DNA of 8,473 nucleotides from Pseudohongiella sp. (GCA_030652635.1 JAUSPW010000193.1:1-8473); one strand, 5' to 3'. Shown: positions 1-5,464, counted from the stretch's first letter. Translations and numbers: made by a program. Notes: generated from the letters alone by a model not told the origin.

Positions 1-70
1 GAGATCATTTTTTGATCTCTCCGTCCCCAATCTGGTTCAAGCTGGTTAAAAAATGATCCCTCCGACCCCA
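1..70. repeat. REP-like long palindromic element, copy 1 (cut by window edge)
   Basis: Positions 1-19 form a hairpin (GAGATCA, T5 loop, TGATCTC). The right arm continues through 28 as CTCCGTCCCC. A linker with two CTGGTT units follows, then a second right-type arm TGATCCCTCCGACCCC at 54-69. The outer left arm, expected to be GGGGACGGA, would lie just left of the window. The element matches the copies at 2838-2915 and 4415-4482 closely, so it belongs to one dispersed family. It sits 17 bases from the 3' end of the parE-like gene. Confidence 0.85.
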
Positions 71-86
71 AGCCCACAAGCCCACC

Positions 87-380
87 TTACTCGGAGAAAC
101 GCAATGACGCCGGATCTTGTGCACTATGGCGAATGCGGATAGTTGTCACGCCGGCGCTCTCTGCGGCATAGTAAATATTGTACTTCTCGAAAGGCATTAG
201 CCGAACGCCCTCTGGTAATGCATTGCGGCTCACACCCATACCCGGCTTGCTCTCCAGTAAAGAGCAAACGGCTTGGATCTTTTTGATGTAGCCATCCGCC
301 ACTGAAACACTGTCTACAGCAATGAATTCCCAGATAGAGACTAAATCGGACTCAGCTTTAGGGGTAAAGAATAGCGCCAT
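87..380 (-). CDS. ParE/RelE-family toxin of a type II toxin-antitoxin pair
   Basis: This 97-residue protein has the length and pattern of the RelE/ParE superfamily. An N-terminal strand and helix (residues 3-20, FTPKAESDLVSIWEFIA) is followed by a long helix (26-45), then the strands RLMPFEKYNIYYAAE and VTTIRIRHSAQD near 60-90. Family members either cleave mRNA on the ribosome (RelE) or poison DNA gyrase (ParE). The N-terminal IWxFIA pattern and the Phd-type partner favour a ParE-like member, but the target cannot be settled from sequence. The ATG (378-380) lies 2 bases after the antitoxin stop codon, so the two genes should be translated from one mRNA. The 3' end abuts REP copy 1. The family call is secure; the biochemical activity is inferred. 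Confidence 0.85.
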   Translation of the reverse strand: MALFFTPKAESDLVSIWEFIAVDSVSVADGYIKKIQAVCSLLESKPGMGVSRNALPEGVRLMPFEKYNIYYAAESAGVTTIRIRHSAQDPASLRFSE

Positions 381-382
381 AT

Positions 383-676
383 TTATGTCAGTTCTTTTTT
401 GGCGGCAGCCGCGCGTTTACGCCCTGTTGCACAGATACGTGCAACAGCATTTTCATCAAAAGGGGTCGATTTACCTGACGTAAACTCCTTTAACCCCTGC
501 ACCAGGGAGCGCTCGAGATCACGCATTTTCATTTCCTCAAGCGCTTGCGCTTCATCGTACGAATAAACAACAGCCACCGGGCGGCCCTGTTTCTCAATAG
601 TAATACGCCCGCTCCTGGCGCTATCAAGGATTTGACCGAAATTTTTGGCGGCCTGCGTTGCAGATACTGTTTTCAT
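383..676 (-). CDS. Phd/YefM-family antitoxin
   Basis: The 97-residue product has the Phd/YefM N-terminal DNA-binding fold. MKTVSATQAAKNFGQILDSA and the strand segment ITIEKQGRPVAVVYS (residues about 25-39) are the typical signature. The charged C-terminal half (about 45-97, ending in an Ala/Lys-rich tail) should wrap around and neutralise the toxin encoded 2 bases downstream. In this family the N-terminal domain dimerises on an operator and represses its own operon, with the toxin as co-regulator. The ATG at 674-676 has a GGAG Shine-Dalgarno about 8 bases upstream on the minus strand, which supports this start. The family assignment is firm; self-repression is inferred from family knowledge and the repeats at 695-709. 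Confidence 0.88.
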   Translation of the reverse strand: MKTVSATQAAKNFGQILDSARSGRITIEKQGRPVAVVYSYDEAQALEEMKMRDLERSLVQGLKEFTSGKSTPFDENAVARICATGRKRAAAAKKELT

Positions 677-694
677 TTCACAAACTCCACAAAA

Positions 695-728
695 TACGGA
701 TTTTACGGAATACTTATGCCATGAACAA
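695..728 (-). promoter_or_regulatory. Candidate promoter and operator of the phd-parE operon
   Basis: Read on the minus strand, TTGTTC (723-728) and TAAAAT (700-705) are separated by 17 bases, an acceptable sigma70 arrangement with a 5/6 match at -10. Two direct copies of TACGGA (plus strand, 695-700 and 704-709) overlap the -10 element. They are a plausible binding site for the Phd-like antitoxin. No experimental support is available. Confidence 0.45.
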
Positions 729-847
729 AAACGTTAATCAAGTGGGGATTTGGGGGGCGAAGGGCTTGAAATATCCAGAGTCGGGGACATCTGAATCGCC
801 ACCAGCTAATTAAACTACTTTAACAACCATAGAACCCGGGAGGCACC

Positions 848-874
848 TGGGGACGTAGACCGCCTCCGTCCCCA
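848..874. repeat. Short REP-like palindrome
   Basis: Arms TGGGGACG (848-855) and CGTCCCCA (867-874) are perfect inverted repeats around an 11-base spacer. Outside them, GGAGGC (839-844) and GCCTCC (862-867) show the rest of the GGGGACGGAGGC core in rearranged order. This site lies about 50 bases before the serine hydrolase start and separates it from the phd-parE module. A further GGGGAC fragment occurs at 783-788. Confidence 0.6.
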
Positions 875-926
875 GCGCTATAGTTCGAAGAATAAAACGT
901 GTAACCATCGGCTTAAGGAAACCACC

Positions 927-2081
927 ATGCGCTCACTGATGCTTGCGACACTGTTGTCCACACTCACACTCCCGCTCACCCTACACACCCAGCCCCTGCA
1001 CGCTCAAGGCTTGTCCGGCACGGTGGAGCCCGGCAGCGCAGCGCATCAGGCGCAAATAGAACGCTTTCGCAGCCCCGCGCCCACCGCCAGCCGGCTGGTC
1101 AAAGCCGACGAAGGCTTCCTGCCGCTGCCCTCCACACCGGCGGATTTCAGTGGCCTACGCTACGAGGTCAATGGCCAGTCGTTCTCGCTGGATGATTACA
1201 TGACGCAAACCCACGTCTCCGGATTGCTGGTGCTCAAAGACGGCAACATCCTGCTCGAACGCTATGGTCTTGGTAATACAGAATCATCGGTCTGGATTGC
1301 TTACTCCATGGCCAAATCCGTGACCTCATTGCTCTACGGTGCCGCGATTCAGGACGGTTACATCAGCAGTCTGGACGCAGCCGTCACCGACTTTCTGCCC
1401 GCGCTCAAAGGCTCCGCGTACGATGGCGCCAACCTGCGCGACTTATTGCAAATGGCGTCCGGCGTGCAATGGAATGAAAACTACGCGGACCCGGCCTCTG
1501 ACGTGGGCAACTACCCCGGCAACAACGTGGTGCAGTTTCTGGACTTCATGAAAAACAAACCACGTGTGGCCGCGCCCGGCGAACGCTTCAACTACAGCAC
1601 CGGCGAAACCGATCTCGCCGGCGTGGTGCTGCGCGCGGCCATCAGCAACAATCTCGCCACCTACCTGCAACATAAAATCTGGATGCCGATCATGGAATCC
1701 GATGCGTGGTGGGCCACCCACGGTTATGGTGGCGGCGAGCGCGGCGGCTGCTGCCTGTTTGCCACCCTGCGCGACTATGGCCGGTTGGCCCAGTTTGTCC
1801 TCAACGACGGCGTTTTGCCCGACGGCACCCGCGTGCTGCCCGAAGGCTGGATTGCCGAATCGGTAGCGCCATCGCCTGCTGATGACGGCTACGGCTACTT
1901 CTGGTGGCTCAACGACGATGGCACCTTCCGCGCCTCAGGCATCTACGGACAGGGCATCTACTTTGATCCCGAGGAAAACATGGCCATCGTGGTGACCAGC
2001 GCCTGGACCGCCGCGACGGTGGCCACCGCAGCACAGCACCGCAATGCCGTGTTCCGAGCGATTGACGGGTTTGTTAATTAG
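927..2081 (+). CDS. Exported serine hydrolase, class C beta-lactamase fold
   Basis: The 384-residue protein begins with a probable Sec signal peptide (residues 1-26, hydrophobic, with LHA before a likely cleavage), so the enzyme should act in the periplasm or outside the cell. The beta-lactamase/transpeptidase-like family nucleophile motif SxxK is SMAK at 127-130 (Ser127, Lys130). The second motif is YST at 223-225 within FNYSTGETDLAG, where beta-lactamases have YxN. The usual KTG/HxG position is probably taken by GIYGQG at 338-343, a variant typical of the 6-aminohexanoate-dimer hydrolase/esterase branch. It is therefore more likely an amidase or esterase than a beta-lactamase; the substrate is unknown. 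The ATG has an AAGGA Shine-Dalgarno (915-919) 7 bases upstream. One coding line (1741-1800) hand-counts at 68% GC, well above the toxin-antitoxin genes. It is flanked on both sides by REP-like palindromes. Confidence 0.88.
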   Translation: MRSLMLATLLSTLTLPLTLHTQPLHAQGLSGTVEPGSAAHQAQIERFRSPAPTASRLVKADEGFLPLPSTPADFSGLRYEVNGQSFSLDDYMTQTHVSGLLVLKDGNILLERYGLGNTESSVWIAYSMAKSVTSLLYGAAIQDGYISSLDAAVTDFLPALKGSAYDGANLRDLLQMASGVQWNENYADPASDVGNYPGNNVVQFLDFMKNKPRVAAPGERFNYSTGETDLAGVVLRAAISNNLATYLQHKIWMPIMESDAWWATHGYGGGERGGCCLFATLRDYGRLAQFVLNDGVLPDGTRVLPEGWIAESVAPSPADDGYGYFWWLNDDGTFRASGIYGQGIYFDPEENMAIVVTSAWTAATVATAAQHRNAVFRAIDGFVN

Positions 2082-2102
2082 GGCAGGTAATGGGGCGCGG
2101 GC

Positions 2103-2132
2103 TTGGGGTCGGGGGCATGCCTCCGACCCCAA
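2103..2132. repeat. REP-like 30-base palindrome between convergent genes
   Basis: TTGGGGTCGGGGGCA is followed directly by TGCCTCCGACCCCAA. The halves are inverted repeats with one non-Watson-Crick pair, G2113 opposite T2122, which would be a G-U wobble in RNA. It sits between the convergent 3' ends of the serine hydrolase (2081) and mazF (2146). A T-run is missing on both strands, so it is not a classical intrinsic terminator, though a stem here could still stabilise 3' ends. Confidence 0.8.
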
Positions 2133-2145
2133 CAAGACCCAATGC

Positions 2146-2493
2146 TCAGAACAACTCCGCCGCTCCGATTAATGGCAGAATCCGCAACAACACTTGCTCA
2201 AGCACCCCGTTACCCGCCTTGGCCTCAAATTTCGCGTGGCGCTCACGCCAAGACAATGTTTGAATCAAATTTGCGGCAACGACCGACGGTTCAACCAGAT
2301 TATCAAGCGGGACCTCGGTCGCTGCGCCGCGGATACTGGTACTGACAGGGCAGCAAATCAGCAATCCCGTCAGTTGATTGTATTGGCGCGAACTCAGCAC
2401 CAGTGCCGGCCTGTACTTACCAATCTCCTTGCCTTTAGTCGGCTCAAAATCGAGCCAGACAATATCGTTACGCTCAGGGATATACATCGACAT
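2146..2493 (-). CDS. mazF: MazF/PemK-family endoribonuclease toxin
   Basis: The N-terminus YIPERNDIVWLDFEPTKGKEIGKYRPALVLSS aligns with the E. coli MazF start (YVPDMGDLIWVDFDPTKG...RPAVVLS). The later segment LLICCPVSTSIRG...VPLD matches the MazF core, and SVVAANLIQTLSWRERHA corresponds to the MazF segment around VALADQVKSIAWRARGA. MazF cuts single-stranded mRNA at short motifs and halts translation. Of three nested starts, GTG at 2494-2496 and ATGs at 2491-2493 and 2485-2487, the ATG at 2493 is preferred. It overlaps the mazE stop as TGATG, the usual coupled arrangement, and gives 115 residues. The gene is convergent with the serine hydrolase. The family call is strong; the cleavage sequence cannot be predicted. 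Confidence 0.93.
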   Translation of the reverse strand: MSMYIPERNDIVWLDFEPTKGKEIGKYRPALVLSSRQYNQLTGLLICCPVSTSIRGAATEVPLDNLVEPSVVAANLIQTLSWRERHAKFEAKAGNGVLEQVLLRILPLIGAAELF

Positions 2494-2753
2494 CACAGAT
2501 CCGTTTCTGCATCAGTCAGTTGAGCCAACTCATCGGCGTGCGCGGTGTGAGGCGACATTCCTTGCAGAAGTTCAGCTTCGGTGTACGGAAGTTTAAACAC
2601 CGGTTCCGGCGTCGCAGCAGCCTCGATCACAATCTTGCCCTCCATGACATGAATGTTTATCTGACTGGTAACATCAAGCCCCGCCTGCGCCAGAATAGTT
2701 CTGGACAGCCGCACGGCAGCACTGTTACCCCATTGTTTGATTTCACTTTGCAT
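2493..2753 (-). CDS. mazE: MazE-family antitoxin
   Basis: The protein begins MQSEIKQWGNSAAVRLSRTIL, the AbrB/MazE swapped-hairpin DNA-binding domain (E. coli MazE has SSVKRWGNSPAVRIP). The strand pattern INIHVMEGKIVIEA follows. The acidic tail contains EPVFKLPYTEAELLQGMSPHTAHADEL, which resembles the MazF-binding tail of MazE (EPVFTLAELVNDITPENLH). It should sequester MazF and repress the operon. I place the start at ATG 2751-2753, giving 86 residues (E. coli MazE has 82). An in-frame GTG at 2793-2795 would add 14 residues without family similarity and would lie inside the predicted promoter/operator. The Shine-Dalgarno at the chosen start is weak (GAG, 9 bases upstream). Confidence 0.92.
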   Translation of the reverse strand: MQSEIKQWGNSAAVRLSRTILAQAGLDVTSQINIHVMEGKIVIEAAATPEPVFKLPYTEAELLQGMSPHTAHADELAQLTDAETDL

Positions 2754-2775
2754 GTTCGGCAGCTCGATTGATCTT

Positions 2776-2820
2776 GTATCTACATATGTAGACACTAATT
2801 AGCAGCAGCAGCCCTGTCAA
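2776..2820 (-). promoter_or_regulatory. mazEF promoter with palindromic operator
   Basis: On the minus strand a perfect -35 TTGACA (2815-2820) is followed after 17 bases by TAGTGT (2792-2797), a weak -10. Directly downstream is a perfect 14-base palindrome, TCTACATATGTAGA (2779-2792), extendable to 20 bases (2776-2795) with one mismatched pair. It should cover the transcription start. Such palindromes are typical AbrB/MazE-type operator sites. The arrangement also argues against translation starting at the GTG at 2795. Confidence 0.6.
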
Positions 2821-2837
2821 GGTTATAGAACAACTTT

Positions 2838-2915
2838 GGGGTCGGAGAGATCATTTTTTGATCTCTCCGACCCCAATCTGGTTCAAGTTGGTTAAAAAAT
2901 GAACCCTCCGTCCCC
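2838..2915. repeat. REP-like long palindromic element, copy 2 (complete)
   Basis: The left arm GGGGTCGGAGAGATCA (2838-2853), a T5 loop and the perfectly complementary right arm TGATCTCTCCGACCCC (2859-2874) form a 16-bp hairpin. A 25-base linker (2875-2899) with two CTGGTT/TTGGTT units follows, then a second right-type arm TGAACCCTCCGTCCCC (2900-2915) that matches the first less well. The element lies between the divergent mazEF and ATPase promoters. Confidence 0.9.
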
Positions 2916-2966
2916 ACCCATAACACCACCACTTTCAAAATCAGAGTTTGATAATACAGGTGTGTT

Positions 2967-2996
2967 TTGACATACTGATTATCTTACTACCACTAT
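2967..2996 (+). promoter_or_regulatory. Weak candidate promoter for the AAA ATPase gene
   Basis: A perfect TTGACA (2967-2972) is followed after 18 bases by CACTAT (2991-2996), which matches the -10 consensus at only three positions. It lies upstream of the ATPase start in the correct direction. The -35 match could be chance. Confidence 0.25.
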
Positions 2997-3030
2997 TGAT
3001 CACGACAAATAGCGTCTGAGGCAGCCAATC

Positions 3031-4395
3031 ATGAACCGCAGGCAATTAATCTTATTGGATAAGTGGCACAAAAAAGCCAACAGGAAACCACTGGTCGTCC
3101 AAGGTGCGCGACAAGTGGGAAAGTCCACCTTGATCGAACTCTTTACTCAGCAGCACAAGCTGCCTTTGGCGGCAGTCAATCTGGAGCGTTTTTTTGACCT
3201 GACACCAGCGTTTGATAGTAACGACCCGCGCACCATTCTGAACACGTTGGAAGCATTGCCCAAAATCGGTTCGATACAGGCACAAAGCCTGCTGTTTCTG
3301 GATGAGATCCAGGCTGTTCCTGAAGCCATCCCTGCGCTGCGTTATTTCTACGAAGATATGCCGGAACTGGCCGTTGTCTGTGCAGGCTCCTTGCTTGAGT
3401 ACGCGTTGCGCGACCATCACTTTTCGATGCCAGTGGGACGCGTTGAGTATCTGCACATGGGGCCAATGACCTTCACAGAGTTTCTGGACGCCCTTGATGA
3501 ACCGCGACTGCTCGCCACCATTAACGAATACGCGCCCGGCCAAAGCATCAACCCGGTTATTCATCAACGCCTGCTGGAACTGTTACGTCACTACTTTTAT
3601 GTCGGCGGCATGCCGGAGGCTGTCAGCGTGTTTGGCGACACGCGCTCGCTGCAGGAGGTGAGTGACGTACACAGCAGCATCATTCAAACATACCGCGAGG
3701 ACTTCCCCAAATACATTGGTTCGCGCAGTCTGTCGCGCATGCAACATGTGTTCAACTTTGCAGCGCGCAACATCGGCAAAAAAGTCAAATACAGCCAGTT
3801 TTCGTCTGATGATGCCAGCGTGACGATTAAAACCGATCTTGAGTTGCTGTGTATGGCACGGGTGTTATCCAAAGTGGTGCACAGCCACTGCAATGGCCTC
3901 CCGCTGCAAGCCGAAACGGAAGACAAAATCTACAAACTACTGTTTCTGGACATCGGTCTGATGAACGCCATCTGCGGCTTGAACTGGCGCAGTCTCACCG
4001 ATCTGTCGGAGAGTGCATTAGTCAATGAAGGCGCTATCGCCGAGCAGTTTATTGGTCAGCATCTGCTGGAACTTCTGAGCGGATCTCCCAATCGCGACCT
4101 CACCTACTGGCTGCGCGAAGGGCGCGCTAACAACGCCGAACTGGACTTTGTCATCGCGCTTAATGGCCAGGTGCTGCCTGTCGAAGTCAAAGCCGGCGCC
4201 ACCGGAAGCCTGAAATCCCTGCATCAATTTATGGGTGAAAAACAACTGCCACTGGCGGTTCGCTTTGACCTGAACACTCCCAGCCGCCAGACCATCCGTA
4301 CTCGCATCAAGCAGGGTGAACAGGTAAACGATATTCAATACGAACTTCTGTCGCTGCCGCTGTACTTGGTGGAGCGACTGCCCGCACTGGTTTAA
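3031..4395 (+). CDS. AAA ATPase with C-terminal DUF4143 region
   Basis: This 454-residue protein has the AAA_14 plus DUF4143 layout. The Walker A is GARQVGKST (residues 25-33), the Walker B LLFLDEIQ (87-94), and an AGSLLE segment (118-123) resembles the sensor-1 strand. VGRVEYLHMGPMTFTEFL (135-152) is a family signature at the end of the ATPase part. The middle (about 180-330) is helical and may hold a winged-helix element. The C-terminus contains AELDFV (Asp372) and, 12 residues after the Asp, EVK (Glu385, Lys387). This has the spacing of a PD-(D/E)XK nuclease-like core. The cellular role of this common family is not established; DNA maintenance or defence is speculation. TGAGG (3017-3021) precedes the ATG by 9 bases. 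The gene stands alone between two long REP-like elements. Confidence 0.88.
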   Translation: MNRRQLILLDKWHKKANRKPLVVQGARQVGKSTLIELFTQQHKLPLAAVNLERFFDLTPAFDSNDPRTILNTLEALPKIGSIQAQSLLFLDEIQAVPEAIPALRYFYEDMPELAVVCAGSLLEYALRDHHFSMPVGRVEYLHMGPMTFTEFLDALDEPRLLATINEYAPGQSINPVIHQRLLELLRHYFYVGGMPEAVSVFGDTRSLQEVSDVHSSIIQTYREDFPKYIGSRSLSRMQHVFNFAARNIGKKVKYSQFSSDDASVTIKTDLELLCMARVLSKVVHSHCNGLPLQAETEDKIYKLLFLDIGLMNAICGLNWRSLTDLSESALVNEGAIAEQFIGQHLLELLSGSPNRDLTYWLREGRANNAELDFVIALNGQVLPVEVKAGATGSLKSLHQFMGEKQLPLAVRFDLNTPSRQTIRTRIKQGEQVNDIQYELLSLPLYLVERLPALV

Positions 4396-4414
4396 AGAGG
4401 GACTGAAAGGGATT

Positions 4415-4482
4415 GGGGACGGAGGGATCATTTTTTGATCCCTCCGTCCCCAAGCTGGTTAAAAAATGATCCCTCCGTCCCC
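4415..4482. repeat. REP-like long palindromic element, copy 3 (complete, short linker)
   Basis: The left arm GGGGACGGAGGGATCA (4415-4430), a T5 loop and the perfect complement TGATCCCTCCGTCCCC (4436-4451) form a hairpin. A 15-base linker (4452-4466) follows, then an identical second right arm (4467-4482). Compared with copies 1 and 2 the linker lacks one 10-base unit carrying CTGGTT. The element starts 20 bases after the ATPase stop and ends about 15 bases before the putative mqsRA -10. Confidence 0.9.
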
Positions 4483-4496
4483 CAGGCTCCATGGTT

Positions 4497-4554
4497 TATA
4501 AAAAAGGTAACAGACATGATTATTGACGGAAGAGTACGACATAACCATAATGGT
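4497..4554 (+). promoter_or_regulatory. Candidate mqsRA promoter and MqsA operator
   Basis: TATAAA (4497-4502) is a 5/6 match to a -10 element directly downstream of REP copy 3; no convincing -35 is visible. ACCATAATGGT (4544-4554) is an inverted repeat of the form ACC-N5-GGT. That spacing equals the core of the E. coli MqsA operator (AACCT-N3-AGGTT). Here it overlaps the proposed mqsR start codon, so MqsA binding would block early elongation rather than the promoter itself. The match is short and could be chance. Confidence 0.3.
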
Positions 4555-4611
4555 CACTCAGAATTCAACAAGCAAACGACAACATCCAGAGTTTTCACTC
4601 AACAGGATTAA
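4516..4611 (+). other. Possible 31-codon leader ORF overlapping the mqsR start
   Basis: An ATG at 4516-4518 has the best ribosome binding site in this region (AAGG at 4504-4507, 8 bases upstream). It opens a 31-codon frame ending at TAA 4609-4611, in a different frame from mqsR. The peptide has no recognisable features. It may be a regulatory upstream ORF that lowers toxin translation, a relic of a shifted mqsR start, or chance. Confidence 0.2.
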
Positions 4612-4900
4612 GGAACTTGCTTCAAAAGGTAAAGTTAACTACGGATCAAGGGATGTCCATCGTGATGTTGTAAATCTTTCTTACTCATTTACGGACGTCT
4701 GCAATTGTCTATGCGAACTTGATAAAAGCAATTACGTCGAATCAATTTGCTACGAAAAATACTCAGGCTGGTTTGACGTTTATCATTGCGCATGGCAACT
4801 AGCGGAACAACCAAGTGATCCGCTGTATCTAAAACTAAAACTGGACAGAGATTGCATTACGATTGTCCTGGCATCCTTTCACAGAGAAGGCTCGTTATGA
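4550..4900 (+). CDS. mqsR: MqsR-family toxin (RelE-fold mRNA interferase)
   Basis: The segment KRQHPEFSLNRIKELASKGKV resembles the MqsR N-terminus, and the core LCELDKSNYVESICYEKYSGWFDVYHCAWQ...LYLKLKLDRDCITIVLASFHRE follows the E. coli MqsR pattern (LSESDFYKSMTTYSDHTIWQDVYRP...VYLKITVIHDVLIVSFKE). MqsR is a ribosome-independent endoribonuclease cutting mainly at GCU. I use ATG 4550 (116 residues); a TTG at 4523 in the same frame would add nine residues with no family similarity. Neither start has a well-placed Shine-Dalgarno. The usual YKSMT and WQDVY motifs read YVESI and WFDVY here, so activity may differ. The stop overlaps the mqsA start as ATGA. The gene is AT-rich: the line 4681-4740 hand-counts at 38% GC. 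Confidence 0.85.
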   Translation: MVTQNSTSKRQHPEFSLNRIKELASKGKVNYGSRDVHRDVVNLSYSFTDVCNCLCELDKSNYVESICYEKYSGWFDVYHCAWQLAEQPSDPLYLKLKLDRDCITIVLASFHREGSL

Positions 4901-5346
4901 CAGCATCTCCACTTTGCCCCATGTGTGAAACAGGGACACTGACCCCCCTCACATTCGACGATTCATTTATATGCAAAGGCAAAACTATCAACGTGCAAGG
5001 TCTCCAGGGTATGCACTGCACACAGTGTGGTGCTGACCCTATTCTGACTGAGCAGATTTTGTCCAACCAGCAGAAAATAGCGGATGCCAAACGCGCAGCT
5101 GCGGGCATGCTCACCAGTGCGGACATCAGACAAATCAGGCAAACATTAAAGCTGTCCCAAAAAGACTGTTCCTTGTTGCTTGGCGGTGGCCCCAACGCAT
5201 TCTCCAAGTACGAGCGAGGAGAAGTTTTGCAAAGCGACGCTATGGATGCGCTGCTCTACATCGTCCATAAATTTCCCTTCACACTGGATGCTCTGCGCCA
5301 CCGTCATAACGGTGACACAGTCACCAAGTTGGTTAATGAAGAGTAA
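4897..5346 (+). CDS. mqsA: MqsA-family antitoxin and transcriptional repressor
   Basis: This 149-residue, two-domain antitoxin has an N-terminal zinc-binding domain with CPMC (residues 7-10) and CTQC (41-44), which in E. coli MqsA binds the toxin. The C-terminal HTH-XRE domain (about 72-130) carries the signature GGGPNAFSKYERGE (96-109). E. coli has GGGVNAFSRYEKG, where Asn97 and Arg101 contact DNA; here these are Asn100 and Lys104. It is the second gene of the operon, the normal order for this family. ATG 4897 overlaps the mqsR stop and has GAGAAGG (4884-4890) 6 bases upstream. The same frame is open upstream to an ATG at 4852, but that would add 15 residues before the first Cys motif inside mqsR. 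The family call is very strong. Confidence 0.94.
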   Translation: MTASPLCPMCETGTLTPLTFDDSFICKGKTINVQGLQGMHCTQCGADPILTEQILSNQQKIADAKRAAAGMLTSADIRQIRQTLKLSQKDCSLLLGGGPNAFSKYERGEVLQSDAMDALLYIVHKFPFTLDALRHRHNGDTVTKLVNEE

Positions 5347-5357
5347 ACAGTGGGTTC

Positions 5358-5398
5358 GGGGTCGGAGGGGCTGGGGTCGGAGGCAAGCCTCCCACCCC
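5358..5398. repeat. Compound REP-like element: tandem half-site plus palindrome
   Basis: A half-site GGGGTCGGAGG (5358-5368) is followed 15 bases on by a second copy (5373-5383). The latter begins a palindrome, GGGGTCGGAGGC-AA-GCCTCCCACCCC (5373-5398), with one mismatch (C5393 where G is expected). It begins 11 bases after the mqsA stop and separates mqsRA from tacAT. No T-run follows. Confidence 0.75.
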
Positions 5399-5447
5399 CG
5401 CCCGCAGGGTTACAGTAGCTATAGAATCATGAGACACTTGCCGGGCT

Positions 5448-5464
5448 TACGGAATTAATCCGTA
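5448..5464. promoter_or_regulatory. Candidate operator upstream of tacAT
   Basis: TACGGA (5448-5453) and TCCGTA (5459-5464) form an inverted repeat around ATTAA. The site ends 21 bases before the antitoxin ATG, where a ribbon-helix-helix antitoxin would be expected to bind. I could not identify a convincing sigma70 promoter; TAGAAT (5422-5427) is a possible -10 without a -35. Confidence 0.4.

Noticed and set aside
1443..1866. Overlapping frames on both strands inside the serine hydrolase
   Set aside because: High-GC shadow frames; the hydrolase frame has a signal peptide, catalytic motifs and a good ribosome binding site.
2103..2132. Intrinsic (Rho-independent) terminator between convergent genes
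   Set aside because: The stem is strong but no T-run follows on either strand. The same sequence family occurs at promoter-side junctions too, so it was called a REP-like repeat.
2754..2795. Longer MazE beginning at the GTG at 2795
   Set aside because: The extra 14 residues have no counterpart in MazE proteins and the codons overlap the predicted -10 element and operator palindrome.
3052..3567. 171-codon minus-strand frame within the ATPase gene
   Set aside because: It lies wholly opposite an ATPase with intact Walker motifs and shows no recognisable domain.
4523..4549. MqsR start at TTG 4523
   Set aside because: A rare start codon without a well-spaced ribosome binding site, adding residues unlike the family; ATG 4550 is preferred, though not certain.
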